64,000 nt of DNA, from NCBI RefSeq assembly GCF_030246885.1, contig NZ_CP126739.1, positions 2,418,001 through 2,482,000 on the forward strand, written 5' to 3'. How positions within the stretch are numbered: the first letter of the stretch is position 1; each line of letters opens with the position of its first letter. A program made the translations under genes and the position numbers. The DNA comes from Microbacterium sp. zg-B185. GTDB lineage: Bacteria > Actinomycetota > Actinomycetes > Actinomycetales > Microbacteriaceae. The notes beneath the pieces were generated by a model. That model did not search any database, was not told where the DNA came from, and worked only from the letters and a program-made list of their open reading frames with translations. Positions 8,746 through 18,049 of this stretch are shown piece by piece.

Positions 8746-9207
8746 GTGGGCATCGAGATTCGACCCGACGATCTCTCCGGGGCGGACACCCGGCAGTTGA
8801 TCGCGGCGCATCTGGCCGGCATGTACGAGACCTCCCCGCCCGAGAGCGTGCACGCGCTCGACATCGACGGCCTGCGGCATCCGTCCATCACGTTCTGGTC
8901 GGCGTGGATCGGCGATGACCTGGCCGGCATCGGCGCTCTCAAGTCCATCGACGCCGAACGCGGCGAGGTGAAGTCGATGCGCGTGCACGACCGGTTCCGC
9001 GGCGGCGGTGTGGGACGCGCGATCCTGCGTCACATCGTCGCCGTTGCGCGCGAACGGGGCATGCGGAGCCTGTGGCTGGAGACGGGCAGTCCCGACGACT
9101 TCGTTCCCGCGCAGCGCCTCTACGAGAGCGAGGGGTTCGTCCGCTGCGACCCGTTCGACGGGTATGCCGATGACCCGTTCTCGGTGTTCATGACGCGGGC
9201 CCTCTGA
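8746..9207 (+). CDS. GNAT-family N-acetyltransferase
   Basis: A 153-residue acetyl-CoA-dependent N-acetyltransferase. The fold's hallmarks are visible: EVKSMRVHDRFRGGGVGRAIL is motif A with the R/QxxGxG/A pyrophosphate loop (RGGGVG), and the AQRLYESEGF segment is motif B. It starts at GTG two bases after the DMT transporter stop, so it is translationally coupled to it. The substrate is unknown; similarity to the PhnO/ElaA/YncA type is only general. Confidence 0.85.
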   Translation: MGIEIRPDDLSGADTRQLIAAHLAGMYETSPPESVHALDIDGLRHPSITFWSAWIGDDLAGIGALKSIDAERGEVKSMRVHDRFRGGGVGRAILRHIVAVARERGMRSLWLETGSPDDFVPAQRLYESEGFVRCDPFDGYADDPFSVFMTRAL

Positions 9208-9226
9208 CGGGCCGCGCCCGGCCGGG

Positions 9227-10432
9227 TCAGGCCGGCACGACCAGCGCCATCGCGAACGCGGCGACGCCCTCACCGCGGCCGGGAAAGCCGAGTCCGTCGG
9301 TGGTGGTGGCCGACACCGAGACCGGGGCGCCGTCGAGCGCCGCCGACAGCACCGCCTCCGCCTCGACGCGGCGCGCCGCAAAGCGCGGTCGATTGGCCTG
9401 CACCTGCACCGCCACGTTGCCCACCCGGTAGCCTGCCTCGCCCAGCAGCGCCACCGTCCGGGAGAGGAACACCCCCGCGTGCGCGCCGGCGTACTCCGGG
9501 TGGTCCGTGCCGAAATGCGTTCCGATGTCGCCCAGCCCTGCCGCGGACAGCAGCGCATCCACGATGGCGTGGGCGACCGCATCGCCGTCGGAGTGCCCGG
9601 ACAGCGCCTGCTCCCCCGGCCACTCCAGTCCGGCCAGCCACAGCGCGCCCTCACCGCCGAATCCGTGGACGTCGGTGCCGATGCCCACACGGGGCGGGGG
9701 CGGTGAGTTCTCCAGCCGGGCGTCGGAACGGCCCAGCGGATGCCGCGCCACGAGCGGGCGGGCGCGCTCCAGATCCGCCGGCGTGGTGATCTTGAACGCG
9801 AGCGGATCCCCCTCGACCACCGCGACGGAGTGCCCTGCCGCTGCCACCAGGGCCGCGTCGTCGGTGTGCTCCTGCGTCGCGGTGCGGTACGCAGCGTCCA
9901 GGATGCCGCGGCGGAAGCCCTGCGGCGTCTGCGCAGCAGACAGCTCGGAGCGGTCGACCGCGGCCACGATCCGTTCGTTCTCGACCCGTTTGATCGTGTC
10001 GATGACCGGCAGCACGGGGATGGCCCCGGCGGAGCCGGTCTCGATGGCGGCGATGACCCGTTCGAAGAGGGCAGGCGGCGCGAGGGCGCGTGCAGCGTCG
10101 TGAACGAGCACGATCTCGACATCGCCCCAGAGGGCTTCCAGCCCGGCGGCGACAGAGGCCTGCCGGGTGGCGCCGCCGGTGGCGACGGAGACGAGTTCCC
10201 GGCGATCGCCGGCGGCCGCTATCGCCTCGGTGAGCGCGTCGCCCTCGCGGCCGGCGGGCGCGACGACCACGACCTGCGCCGCAGGCGCGGCGAACACGCG
10301 GGCCAGCGCATGCCGGAGCATGCTGTGCTCGTCGATCCCGACGAAGGCTTTGGGGACTGCGGCACCGAGACGCGTGCCGGAGCCTGCCGCAACGACGATG
10401 ACAGCGACACGGGGAACGGGCGTGATGCTCAC
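9227..10432 (-). CDS. ispDF: Bifunctional IspD/IspF (MEP cytidylyltransferase / MECDP synthase)
   Basis: Catalyses two non-consecutive steps of the methylerythritol phosphate isoprenoid pathway. Residues 1 to about 230 are Isp[17 protein letters not shown] is the nucleotide-binding loop, and [11 protein letters not shown] and DTIKRVEN follow. From about residue 245 comes Isp[10 protein letters not shown] (metal DxH), [33 protein letters not shown] and [14 protein letters not shown]. At 401 residues it matches known IspDF fusions; many other Actinobacteria, for example mycobacteria, keep separate genes. It lies downstream of carD on the same strand. Confidence 0.96.
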   Translation of the reverse strand: MSITPVPRVAVIVVAAGSGTRLGAAVPKAFVGIDEHSMLRHALARVFAAPAAQVVVVAPAGREGDALTEAIAAAGDRRELVSVATGGATRQASVAAGLEALWGDVEIVLVHDAARALAPPALFERVIAAIETGSAGAIPVLPVIDTIKRVENERIVAAVDRSELSAAQTPQGFRRGILDAAYRTATQEHTDDAALVAAAGHSVAVVEGDPLAFKITTPADLERARPLVARHPLGRSDARLENSPPPPRVGIGTDVHGFGGEGALWLAGLEWPGEQALSGHSDGDAVAHAIVDALLSAAGLGDIGTHFGTDHPEYAGAHAGVFLSRTVALLGEAGYRVGNVAVQVQANRPRFAARRVEAEAVLSAALDGAPVSVSATTTDGLGFPGRGEGVAAFAMALVVPA

Positions 10433-10572
10433 GCCCTCACGCTACCGGTCGCCTGCGCTCACGCGGAGTCCAGCTGTCGCGCGCCGCCTGCCAGACCGGT
10501 CATCGTGTAGCGCGCAGCGCGTATCGAGATGCGTCACGCAGCAACGCGCTGCGCGCATTGCTCCGTGACGAC

Positions 10573-11055
10573 TCAAGACGCGAGGACCTCGTCGAGGATG
10601 GCGCCGGCCTTCTCTTCGTCGGTCTTCTCGGCGAGCGCGAGTTCGGAGATGAGGATCTGCTTCGCCTTGGCGAGCATGCGCTTCTCGCCGGCGGACAGCC
10701 CACGGTCCTGATCGCGGCGCCACAGGTCGCGGACGACTTCGCTGACCTTGATGACATCGCCGGACGCGAGCTTTTCGAGGTTCGCCTTGTACCGGCGGGA
10801 CCAGTTGGTCGGCTCTTCGGTGAACGGTGCACGGAGCACTTCGAACACCCGGTCCAGACCCTCTTTACCGATGACGTCACGCACGCCGACGAGGTCGACA
10901 TTCTCTGCGGGGACCTCGATGATGAGATCGCCCTGGGTGACGTTGAGCTTCAGGTATTTCTTGGTCTCGCCCCTGATGACCCGGTCCTTGACTTCGATGA
11001 TCGTCGCGGCCCCATGGTGGGGGTAGACGACCGTTTCGCCAACCTCAAAAAGCAT
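10573..11055 (-). CDS. carD: CarD-family RNA polymerase-binding regulator
   Basis: A global transcription factor that binds the RNA polymerase beta subunit and stabilises the open complex at rRNA and other promoters. The protein (160 residues) starts [17 protein letters not shown], matching the CarD RNAP-interaction domain almost residue for residue. The C-terminal DNA-binding helices include [17 protein letters not shown] and the Trp-containing [14 protein letters not shown]. The ATG at 11055 is preceded by GAAAGGA eight bases away; a TTG at 11076 would add seven residues and lacks this. Divergent from an LpqE-like lipoprotein gene, as carD is in mycobacteria. Confidence 0.96.
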   Translation of the reverse strand: MLFEVGETVVYPHHGAATIIEVKDRVIRGETKKYLKLNVTQGDLIIEVPAENVDLVGVRDVIGKEGLDRVFEVLRAPFTEEPTNWSRRYKANLEKLASGDVIKVSEVVRDLWRRDQDRGLSAGEKRMLAKAKQILISELALAEKTDEEKAGAILDEVLAS

Positions 11056-11201
11056 GTAGTTATGTCCTTTCGGCAACCTCTAGGATACCACAGGCCAACA
11101 TAGGGTAAGGTTCGCCGCCCGCCCCACCGGTGCACCCCCAACGGTCGTCGCGGCCACCCCCTAGAATGCTAGAGATGCCGTCAGCCGTCCCAGGAGGATC
11201 T

Positions 11202-11675
11202 GTGAAATCGCGCCTTATCGCGTCGCTCGCCCTAGGCGCCCTCGTGGTCCTCGGTACCAGCGGCTGCTCGATGATCTCCGTGCAGGCCACCACGCTGCAG
11301 TATTCGCCGTCGGATGGCGTGAACATCCCGGACTCGGGACCCCTCGAGGTGCGCAACGTCCTGATCGTGGCCGACGAGGAAGGCAACGACGGCAATCTCG
11401 TCGCGGCGATCGTCAACGCCACCTCCGACTCGCAGACGCTGCGGATCGAGTTCGGTGAAGGCTCGGCCAAGTCCACCGAGTCCATCCGCGTTCCGGCGAA
11501 CACGACAGTGAGCCTGGGAACCGAAGAGACCGAGCCGCTGCTGCTCGAGGGCATCGACACCAAGCCGGGTTCGGACCTGCCGATGTACTTCCAGTCCGGC
11601 GACGCCGACGGCATCCTGTTCACCGTGCCGGTGCTCGATGACTCGCTCGACTACCTCGCCGGCCTGGCGCCCTGA
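11202..11675 (+). CDS. Predicted lipoprotein, LpqE-like
   Basis: A secreted lipid-anchored protein of 157 residues. The GTG at 11202 follows AGGAGG and gives a signal peptide MKSRLIASLALGALVVLG ending in lipobox TSGC (Cys22). The mature part has a beta-rich region with VRNVLIVADEEGNDGNLVAAIVN and a C-terminal VPVLDDSLDYLAGL. It lies divergent to carD, the position of lpqE in mycobacteria, and the DGNLVAAIVN motif fits that family (inference; function unknown, possibly copper- or envelope-related). Confidence 0.78.
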   Translation: MKSRLIASLALGALVVLGTSGCSMISVQATTLQYSPSDGVNIPDSGPLEVRNVLIVADEEGNDGNLVAAIVNATSDSQTLRIEFGEGSAKSTESIRVPANTTVSLGTEETEPLLLEGIDTKPGSDLPMYFQSGDADGILFTVPVLDDSLDYLAGLAP

Positions 11676-11723
11676 TCCGGAGTCACCCGTCGCGGGCACG
11701 TCGAATCGATCCGGCGCTCCCGG

Positions 11724-12407
11724 TCAGTTCTCGAAGCGGTAGCCCAGTCCGCGGACCGTCATCAGCATCGCCGGCTCGCTGGGATGCTCTTCGATGCGTG
11801 AGCGTATCCGTTTGATGTGCACGTCCAAGGTCTTGGTGTCGCCGAAGTAGTCGGTGCCCCACACCCGGTCGATGAGCTGGCCGCGCGTCAGCACCCGCCC
11901 GGCATTGCGCATGAGTACCTCCAGCAGCTCGAATTCCTTGAGCGGCATGTTGATCTCGCGCCCATCCACCGCGACGGTGTGCCGATCGATGTCCAGCACC
12001 ACACGTCCACCGTCGAGGACGTGCTCCTCCAGGTCCGTCTCGGTCTGCGCCAGTCGGCGAAGCACCGCACGCATGCGCGCGAGCAGCTCGCGGGCGGAGT
12101 AGGGCTTGGTGACATAGTCGTCCGCACCGAGCTCCAATCCCACCACGATGTCCACCTCGGAGTCCTTCGCCGTCACCATGATGATCGGCACGCGTGAGGT
12201 CGCGCGAATCTGGCGGCACACCTCGGTCCCGGACATTCCGGGCAGCATGAGATCCAGCAGCACGATGTCCGCGCCGCGTTCGCGGAACGCGACCAAGGCC
12301 GACGGGCCGTCTTCGGCGATCTCGACGTCGTACCCCTCTCGCCGCAGCAGATAGGCGAGCGGATCGGCCAGATCGGGCTCGTCCTCGACGATCAGAACGC
12401 GAGTCAT
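11724..12407 (-). CDS. regX3: Phosphate two-component response regulator RegX3/PhoP-type (OmpR family)
   Basis: A 227-residue DNA-binding response regulator that activates phosphate-starvation genes. The receiver domain starts MTRVLIVEDEPDL and carries the phospho-acceptor Asp in IVLLDLMLPGMSG and the conserved Lys in VTKPYSARELLARM. The OmpR winged helix spans MPLKEFELLEVLM to TLDVHIKRIRSRI, ending VRGLGYRFEN. Its start overlaps the senX3 stop by 4 bp. It presumably binds the 11-bp-period direct repeats found before senX3/phoU, ppk and pstS in this window. Confidence 0.95.
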   Translation of the reverse strand: MTRVLIVEDEPDLADPLAYLLRREGYDVEIAEDGPSALVAFRERGADIVLLDLMLPGMSGTEVCRQIRATSRVPIIMVTAKDSEVDIVVGLELGADDYVTKPYSARELLARMRAVLRRLAQTETDLEEHVLDGGRVVLDIDRHTVAVDGREINMPLKEFELLEVLMRNAGRVLTRGQLIDRVWGTDYFGDTKTLDVHIKRIRSRIEEHPSEPAMLMTVRGLGYRFEN

Positions 12408-13618
12408 GCGGATGCTCCATTCGTGGGGGTGACTGCCGGCGCCGCGACGGGTCGCTTCTTCTTGCCCCGCCGCGGGGGCGGCACCTGGTCGGCGGGCGGA
12501 TCGATCTGCGGGAGGCGGATGGTGAAGGTGGACCCCCGTCCCGGCCGTGACCACAGCCGCACCTCGCCCCCGTGGCGCTGCACGGCGTGCTTGACGATCG
12601 CCAGTCCCAGTCCGGTGCCGCCGGTGCGGCGGGAACGCGCCTGGTCGGCCCGGTAGAACCGTTCGAAGATCCGCTCCTGGTCTGGCTCGGGGATACCGAT
12701 CCCCCGGTCGGCGACGGCGATCTCCACGACGCGATCGGCGGCTTTGACTCCCACGCCGACTTCGGAGCCCGGCGGCGAGTAGTGGATCGCGTTGGCCAGC
12801 AGGTTGCCGACCGCCTCGATCAGGATCTGCGCATCGCCGCGCACATAAAGGCCGCGTTGTCCGCCGCGCACGACAGCCACGCCGGCAGAGCCTGCCTGCA
12901 ACGCGTGCGCTTCCACGGCCGCCGCGACGATCTCGTCGACGGCCACGTCGCGGTCGTCGGTGAGCTCATCGGCTGCCTGCAGGCGCGAGAGGTTCATGAT
13001 GCGCGCGGTCAGCGACGCGAGACGGGACGCCTCCGCCGTCAGCCGCGACGCGAAATTGCGCACCTGGTCGGGATCGTCGGCGGCGGATTCGATCGCCTCG
13101 GCGAGCAGGCTGACCGCGCCCACCGGGGTCTTCAGCTCGTGACTGGTGTTGGCGACGAAGTCTCGGCGCATCTGCTCCACACGCTCGCGCTCGGTGATAT
13201 CACGCATCACCAGCAGGCTCAGTCGCGGAGAGATCCGCGTCGCCCGCACCACCACCAGGCGCGGCTCGGCCGGTGGTGCGCCGCGCTGCAGTCGAAGGGT
13301 GACGGTCGTCGCGGAATCCCCGTCGCGCACGCGGCGGGCCACCGCGCGCAGCTCGTCGGAGCGCACCACCTCGCCCTCGGCGAGGCGGAACGGACCGGCA
13401 GCGGAAGAGGCCGCCACGACCGTCGAGGAGCTGTCCACGACCACCGCTGCGTCGTCCATTCCCCGCAGGACCTCGCGGACCCCGTCCGGAATGAGCGTGG
13501 AGGTTTCCGCCCGCGCCCGGTTGCGCGCGCGCAGCGACACGACGATGACTGCGGCGACGGAGCCCCCGATGATCGCCCCCACCAGCAGGGCGAGCAGCAC
13601 AAGCTGCGTCGTGTCCAT
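12404..13618 (-). CDS. senX3: Phosphate-sensing histidine kinase SenX3/PhoR-type
   Basis: A membrane histidine kinase of 404 residues. An N-terminal hydrophobic segment (LVLLALLVGAIIGGSVAAVIVV) is followed by a cytosolic PAS-like domain, the HisKA dimerisation domain with phosphorylatable His in FVANTSHELKTPVGAVSL, and an HATPase_c domain with N box NLLANAIHYSPP, G1 DRGIGIP and G2 GTGLGLAIVKH. The C-terminal tail is Lys/Pro-rich. The ATG at 13618 puts the membrane helix first; upstream in-frame codons overlap the divergent promoter region. The 5' end faces phoU, with three PHO-box-like repeats between the two genes. Confidence 0.94.
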   Translation of the reverse strand: MDTTQLVLLALLVGAIIGGSVAAVIVVSLRARNRARAETSTLIPDGVREVLRGMDDAAVVVDSSSTVVAASSAAGPFRLAEGEVVRSDELRAVARRVRDGDSATTVTLRLQRGAPPAEPRLVVVRATRISPRLSLLVMRDITERERVEQMRRDFVANTSHELKTPVGAVSLLAEAIESAADDPDQVRNFASRLTAEASRLASLTARIMNLSRLQAADELTDDRDVAVDEIVAAAVEAHALQAGSAGVAVVRGGQRGLYVRGDAQILIEAVGNLLANAIHYSPPGSEVGVGVKAADRVVEIAVADRGIGIPEPDQERIFERFYRADQARSRRTGGTGLGLAIVKHAVQRHGGEVRLWSRPGRGSTFTIRLPQIDPPADQVPPPRRGKKKRPVAAPAVTPTNGASA

Positions 13619-13690
13619 ATACCCAGCGTACGGGCGTGGATGCCGTGCTTCCGTTCGCTTTCGGGCGGCTCGGCATGCGATCCGGCTACT

Positions 13691-13719
13691 ATTCACTCTC
13701 GCGGCACCGTTCGTTAACC
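13691..13719. promoter_or_regulatory. PHO box (three 7-bp units, 11-bp period) between senX3 and phoU
   Basis: Units ATTCACT, CGGCACC and GTTAACC begin at 13691, 13702 and 13713, exactly 11 bp apart. The known actinobacterial PhoP operator is direct repeats of GTTCACC with an 11-bp period; the outer units fit in 5/7 and 6/7 positions and the middle one in 4/7. It would allow autoregulation of senX3-regX3 and control of phoU. Confidence 0.6.
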
Positions 13720-13783
13720 TTCTCCGGCGACAATCGTCAGGTCGCAAGGCACGTGCCCGCTGCGGAACACGAAAGGTGCTGCA

Positions 13784-14464
13784 ATGCGCGAAGTCTTCCA
13801 TCAGTCGCTCGAGGACGTCCAGGGACGTCTGGTCGAGATCGCCGAGCTCGTCGCCGTCGCGATAGACAAGGCCACCCGATCGTTCAGCTCGAGCGATGTC
13901 GCACTGGCCGAAGAGGTCATCGAGGCGGACGCGATCATCGACGAGAAGGCGGTCGCGCTGGACGAGCTGGCAATCGAGATCCTGGCCCGCCAGCAGCCGG
14001 TCGCCCGCGATCTGCGCATCGTGGTGAGCGCCCTGCGCATCAGCGCGTCACTGGAGCGCATGGGCGACATCGCCGAGCACATCGCCCAGCTGACCCGGAT
14101 GCGCTTCCCGGAGCGCGCCATCCCCAGGGGCCTGAAGTCCACGTTCATCAAGATGGGCCAGCTGGATGTGAATGTCGCGCGCAAGCTCACCGAGCTGCTT
14201 CGCACCGAGGACCAGGCGCTGGCGGAAGAGATCCGCAACGACGACGACAAGCTCGACGATCTGCACGTCCACGTCTTCGAGAAGGTCCTCAGCGACACCT
14301 GGCAGGGCGAGGCGTCCGCGACCGTCGATGCGACCCTGGCCAGCCGCTACCACGAGCGCTTCGCCGACCATGCCGTCTCGGTCGCGAAGAAGGTGGTCTA
14401 CCTCTCGACCGGTGACTGGACGATGGAGACCGACGCGATCGACATCGTCACAACGGCGAGGTAG
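13784..14464 (+). CDS. phoU: Phosphate transport regulator PhoU
   Basis: A cytosolic modulator that links the Pst transporter to the SenX3 kinase and damps phosphate uptake when phosphate is plentiful. The 226-residue protein contains two PhoU three-helix repeats. Each carries a metal-binding acidic motif: EADAIIDEKAVALDELAIEIL in the first, and EEIRNDDDKLDDLH in the second. A basic RMGDIAEHIAQL helix lies between. It starts at ATG preceded by GAAAGG and is divergent from senX3. Confidence 0.95.
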   Translation: MREVFHQSLEDVQGRLVEIAELVAVAIDKATRSFSSSDVALAEEVIEADAIIDEKAVALDELAIEILARQQPVARDLRIVVSALRISASLERMGDIAEHIAQLTRMRFPERAIPRGLKSTFIKMGQLDVNVARKLTELLRTEDQALAEEIRNDDDKLDDLHVHVFEKVLSDTWQGEASATVDATLASRYHERFADHAVSVAKKVVYLSTGDWTMETDAIDIVTTAR

Positions 14465-14481
14465 CGCGGCCGCAACCCACT

Positions 14482-14511
14482 GAGCGGATGCCGCGGGTGC
14501 GGCATCCGCTC
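14482..14511. terminator. Strong bidirectional terminator between phoU and gpmA
   Basis: A perfect 13-bp stem, GAGCGGATGCCGC with GCGGCATCCGCTC, closes a GGGT loop in the 67-bp gap between the convergent phoU and gpmA genes. The position and symmetry indicate a shared terminator. Confidence 0.75.
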
Positions 14512-14531
14512 ATCTGCGGGTGTCCGCCCGG

Positions 14532-15281
14532 TCAGTGCTTGCCCTGCGCGGCGACGGCCGCGGCGCCGGCGGCAGCCGCCTGCGGGTCCAGGTAAGCGCC
14601 CGGTTCGACGGGCTGGAGGTCCTCGTCCAGCCGGTACACCAGCGGGATGCCGGTCGGGATGTTCAGCTCCGCGATATCGGAATCGCTGATGTTGTCCAGG
14701 TGCTTCACCAGCCCGCGCAGCGAGTTGCCGTGCGCGGTGACCAGCACCGTCCGGCCGGAGCGGAGGTCCGGGACGATGTCGCTCTCCCAATAGGGCAGGA
14801 AGCGGTCGATGACGAGCTTGAGCGATTCGGTGCGGGGCACCTCGCCGTCGATGCCCACGTAGCGGGGATCGGCGACCTGGCTGAACTCGGAGGTGTCGTC
14901 CAGCGGCGGAGGCGGGACGTCGAAGGAACGGCGCCACAGCATGAACTGCTCGGATCCGAACTCCTCGAGCGTCTGCGCCTTGTCCTTGCCCTGCAGCGCG
15001 CCGTAGTGGCGCTCGTTGAGGCGCCAGCTGCGCTTGACCGGTATCCAGAGGCGATCCGCGGCGTCCAGCGCGAGGTCGGCGGTCTGGATCGCGCGGCTCA
15101 GCACCGAGGTGTGCAGCACGTCCGGCAGCAGCCCGGCCTCGGCCAGCAGTTCGCCACCGCGGACGGCTTCGGCTTTGCCCTGCTCGGAGAGGCGGACATC
15201 GACCCACCCGGTGAACAGGTTGAGCTTGTTCCATTCGCTCTGGCCGTGGCGGAGGAGGATCAGCGTGTAGGGCGCGGTCAT
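14532..15281 (-). CDS. gpmA: 2,3-bisphosphoglycerate-dependent phosphoglycerate mutase
   Basis: A glycolytic enzyme interconverting 3- and 2-phosphoglycerate. At 249 residues it is standard size. The catalytic phospho-His motif [10 protein letters not shown] lies near the N-terminus, followed by [13 protein letters not shown], the Glu-containing [14 protein letters not shown], and the second active-site His in [16 protein letters not shown]. Its position near senX3-regX3 matches the mycobacterial gpm1-senX3-regX3 order, here with phoU between. Convergent with phoU. Confidence 0.96.
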   Translation of the reverse strand: MTAPYTLILLRHGQSEWNKLNLFTGWVDVRLSEQGKAEAVRGGELLAEAGLLPDVLHTSVLSRAIQTADLALDAADRLWIPVKRSWRLNERHYGALQGKDKAQTLEEFGSEQFMLWRRSFDVPPPPLDDTSEFSQVADPRYVGIDGEVPRTESLKLVIDRFLPYWESDIVPDLRSGRTVLVTAHGNSLRGLVKHLDNISDSDIAELNIPTGIPLVYRLDEDLQPVEPGAYLDPQAAAAGAAAVAAQGKH

Positions 15282-15352
15282 TGCCCCATGATACCGAGCG
15301 GCCCGCCACTCGACCGGCCGGAACGCACGGCGCCGCCTGGCATCATGGGCTG

Positions 15353-16177
15353 ATGACCCCCGGACGCTCCCCCGTCGGCCAGGTCACCCGGGGCACCACC
15401 GGAACGAACCGGCTGCGGCGCGTGGATCGGTGGATCGCCCGGCATCCCGCGCTGCGGCGCGCGGCCGACCCGCTCGTGGTGGATCTCGGCTTCGGCGCGA
15501 GCGCGGTGACCGCACTGGAGCTGGCTGCCCGCCTGGCCCGCGTGCGGCCCGACGTCGAGGTTCTGGGGCTGGAGATCGACCCGCAGCGCGTTGCGCGCGC
15601 CCGTTCCCAGCTTTCGCAGGTGCGCGCCGGAACGACCGGTTTCGCCGCAGACACCCGCGTCTCCTTTGCGCTGGGCGGGTTCGAGGTGCCGACGCCGGAG
15701 CACCGCCGGCCGGCCGTGATCCGGGCGATGAACGTGCTCCGGCAGTACGACGAGCCGGACGTGCGGGGTGCCTGGCAGCGGATGGCGGCAACGCTGGCGA
15801 CGGACGGGCTGCTGGTCGAAGGCACCTGCGACGAACTGGGGCGCGTCTGCACCTGGATCGCGATCGGACCGGATGCCGCACCGCGTACCCTCACGGTCGC
15901 GCTGCGGCTCGCCGGACTGGAACGGCCCTCCATCGCGGCCGAGCGGCTCCCGAAGGCGCTCATCCATCGCAACGTGCCCGGCGAACGAGTCCACGATCTG
16001 CTCAGGGCGCTCGATGACGAGTGGGATCGGGCTGCGAGCGTGGCCGCGTTCGGCCCCGTTCAGCGTTGGGAAGCGGCGCTGCGGGCCTTGCGCAACGGCG
16101 GCTGGCCGGTGCGCGACAGGTCCCGGTGGCGCCTGGGCGAGCTCACCGTGCCCTGGAGCGCCGTCGCACCGGGATGA
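15353..16177 (+). CDS. Class I SAM-dependent methyltransferase-like protein
   Basis: A 274-residue protein with a Rossmann methyltransferase core: motif [18 protein letters not shown], motif [12 protein letters not shown] and the acidic SAM-ribose loop. A helical C-terminal part follows ([18 protein letters not shown]). The substrate cannot be read. The ATG at 15353 is chosen as it gives a compact N-terminus (MTPGRSPVG); a clear Shine-Dalgarno sequence is lacking. It is divergent from gpmA, 71 bp away, and convergent with ygfZ. Confidence 0.75.
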   Translation: MTPGRSPVGQVTRGTTGTNRLRRVDRWIARHPALRRAADPLVVDLGFGASAVTALELAARLARVRPDVEVLGLEIDPQRVARARSQLSQVRAGTTGFAADTRVSFALGGFEVPTPEHRRPAVIRAMNVLRQYDEPDVRGAWQRMAATLATDGLLVEGTCDELGRVCTWIAIGPDAAPRTLTVALRLAGLERPSIAAERLPKALIHRNVPGERVHDLLRALDDEWDRAASVAAFGPVQRWEAALRALRNGGWPVRDRSRWRLGELTVPWSAVAPG

Positions 16178-16201
16178 CCGATGCGGCCGGCCGGAGCGTC
16201 G

Positions 16202-17299
16202 TCAGCGGCGGCGGCCGAGCCGCGGCAGACGCGGGACGTTGGCGGTGGCCCCGGCTTCGGGCGGGACGATGACCTCCTGAGCGGCCACGACGGCTCCGTC
16301 GGCGGTCCGCACGACGAACTCCGCGTCGACCGGGGTGTTGCGACGTACGACGGCCAGCGCGATCGGCCCGTCCTCGAAATGCAGGGCCGCAGAGGTGATC
16401 ACACCGACGGCGTTCTCGCCGATGAAGAGCTCGTCTCCGCGGACCGGCAGCAGAGAGTCGCTGCCGTCCAGCTGCAGCCCCACGATCCGACGGGGTGGGT
16501 GGCCGAGGTTGTGCACTTTCGCGACCGTCTCCTGGCCCCGATAACAGCCCTTCTCCAGGTGCACCGCGGTGCGCAGCCAGTCCAATTCGTGCGGAAGCGC
16601 GCGCTCGTCCACCTCATTCGCCCACCGGGGACGCCAGGCGGCGATGCGCAGGGCCTCGACGGCAGCCAGCCCTGCGAGGTTCAGTTCGCCGGCGGACGCA
16701 GCGAGTGCGATGCGCTCCTCCTCGACGCGCGGGACGATCGCCTCGGACCAATCCCGCCCGGCGGCGGCGTGCGGTTCGACGGTCGCGTAGGCATGACCGC
16801 CCGCGGTGACCTCCGGCCAGGGGTCGCTCCAGACCAGGGGCATGCCGTTGGGCGCGGCGGAGGCGACGGCCGTGAGGGCAGCCCGGGTGCCGCCGATCAC
16901 CGCGAACTCCTCGCTCGCGTCCCGCGGGTCCACGCGCAGCCGGAAGCGCATCTTGCGGAGCCAGGCGAGCAGACCCTCCGCATCAGCGGCATCGACGATG
17001 AGCCACGTCGTCTCCCCGTCGTCCAGAACGGATGCCGCGTGCTCGATGTGTCCCTGCGGGTCCAGCACGAGAAGCTCGGTGCTCGCACCGGCGGGCAGCC
17101 GGGTCAGCGCCTGCGAAGTGAGCGAATCCAGCCAGGACAGCCGGTCTTCACCGGGGACGGCCAGCACGGCGCGGTCGCCCAGTGGGGCGAGGGCGGCGCC
17201 GGAAGCGAGGGCGCGCTGCTCGCCGAGCGGGTTTCCGAGGTGGCGGAGCCCGGAGTCATCTGTGACGGCACCGGGGACGCGTGCGAAGGGCCCGGGCAT
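16202..17299 (-). CDS. ygfZ: YgfZ/GcvT-domain tetrahydrofolate-binding protein
   Basis: A folate-dependent helper in iron-sulfur cluster protein maintenance. The 365-residue protein has a GcvT-like N-terminal domain (VLAVPGEDRLSWLDSLTSQ) and the diagnostic YgfZ signature KGCYRGQETVAKVHNLG around residue 250, which contains the conserved Cys. A C-terminal beta-barrel ends the protein. The ATG start overlaps the stop of the nitrobindin-like gene by one base (TGATG), so it is the last gene of a small operon. Confidence 0.92.
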   Translation of the reverse strand: MPGPFARVPGAVTDDSGLRHLGNPLGEQRALASGAALAPLGDRAVLAVPGEDRLSWLDSLTSQALTRLPAGASTELLVLDPQGHIEHAASVLDDGETTWLIVDAADAEGLLAWLRKMRFRLRVDPRDASEEFAVIGGTRAALTAVASAAPNGMPLVWSDPWPEVTAGGHAYATVEPHAAAGRDWSEAIVPRVEEERIALAASAGELNLAGLAAVEALRIAAWRPRWANEVDERALPHELDWLRTAVHLEKGCYRGQETVAKVHNLGHPPRRIVGLQLDGSDSLLPVRGDELFIGENAVGVITSAALHFEDGPIALAVVRRNTPVDAEFVVRTADGAVVAAQEVIVPPEAGATANVPRLPRLGRRR

Positions 17300-17913
17300 C
17301 AGTCGACCCGCGCCAGTCGCGCCGACGCGTGGGAGGACAGCTCAGTGCCCAGGGCCGCGATGTCCCACGCCCACAGCAGATGGCCCTCGACCAGTCCGTA
17401 CATGCGCGCGGCCGCCGTGTACGGCTTGGCCGCGGCGGTACGGATGACCGCGTCGGTGGCGATGTCGATGCGGGGGCCGCGGATCTGTCCGAGGTACAAC
17501 TCGCTGATGCCGTCCGCGTGGACGAGGGAGACTTCGATGTCGAAGCCGCCGTCGGCATTGCGCAGCCGTTCCACGTCGTCGGCCGTGCGCACGACCGGCT
17601 CCGAGAGGGCCGGCAGCAGACCGGGTCCGGCATCGGCATCCGTCGCCGCGCGGGAGAGGCGCCAGTAGCCCATCTCCGACACCAGCGGCGTGCGTACCGG
17701 CTCGGCCCCGCCGGAGTCATCCAGAAGCCAGGCGCTGGCCGAGTAGTTCAGGTACGCTCCCCCGTCGTGGCTGAAGCTGACCCGATGGGCGAACTCGCCC
17801 GCGAATCGGTGGTCGGCGGCCTCGTAGTCGATCACGCCGGTCCCCTCCCACACCCCGATGAGCCACGACAGCGGCGCGAGGTCGGCGGGCAGGTCAGTGG
17901 GCAGATCCAACAC
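17299..17913 (-). CDS. Nitrobindin-like heme-binding beta-barrel (FABP-like, DUF1794)
   Basis: A 204-residue ten-stranded barrel protein related to mycobacterial and plant nitrobindins, which bind heme b and isomerise peroxynitrite to nitrate. The family signature GxWxGxG is GVWEGTG at residues 20-26. The expected proximal heme-ligand His near the C-terminus is present in [15 protein letters not shown]. It starts at GTG. The gene overlaps ygfZ by one base; a heme/NO protein coupled to an Fe-S repair factor suggests a nitrosative-stress role (inference). Confidence 0.87.
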   Translation of the reverse strand: MLDLPTDLPADLAPLSWLIGVWEGTGVIDYEAADHRFAGEFAHRVSFSHDGGAYLNYSASAWLLDDSGGAEPVRTPLVSEMGYWRLSRAATDADAGPGLLPALSEPVVRTADDVERLRNADGGFDIEVSLVHADGISELYLGQIRGPRIDIATDAVIRTAAAKPYTAAARMYGLVEGHLLWAWDIAALGTELSSHASARLARVD

Positions 17914-17926
17914 GACGCAGCCGCCG

Positions 17927-18040
17927 TCAGCGCTGGCCGCGATAGAGGTTCTTGATCACGACGCCGGAGACGAAGACGATCGCAAGCGACGCGAGGGCGA
18001 GAAGCCCGACGAAGAAGAGTTCGAGCGCGACGAGATCCAT
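17927..18040 (-). CDS. 37-residue single-pass membrane microprotein
   Basis: A short open frame of 37 codons. It begins [20 protein letters not shown], continues with a hydrophobic stretch to about residue 28, and ends with the basic tail IKNLYRGQR. It fills the gap between the nitrobindin-like gene (13 bp downstream) and the interrupted membrane gene (9 bp upstream) on the same strand. Almost every third codon base is G or C, supporting real coding. No strong Shine-Dalgarno sequence is seen; coupling to the upstream stop is likely. Function unknown. Confidence 0.6.
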   Translation of the reverse strand: MDLVALELFFVGLLALASLAIVFVSGVVIKNLYRGQR

Positions 18041-18049
18041 GCGATGAGT

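Noticed and set aside
16181..17668. Plus-strand frame across ygfZ and the nitrobindin gene
   Set aside because: Antisense shadow; both minus genes have diagnostic motifs.
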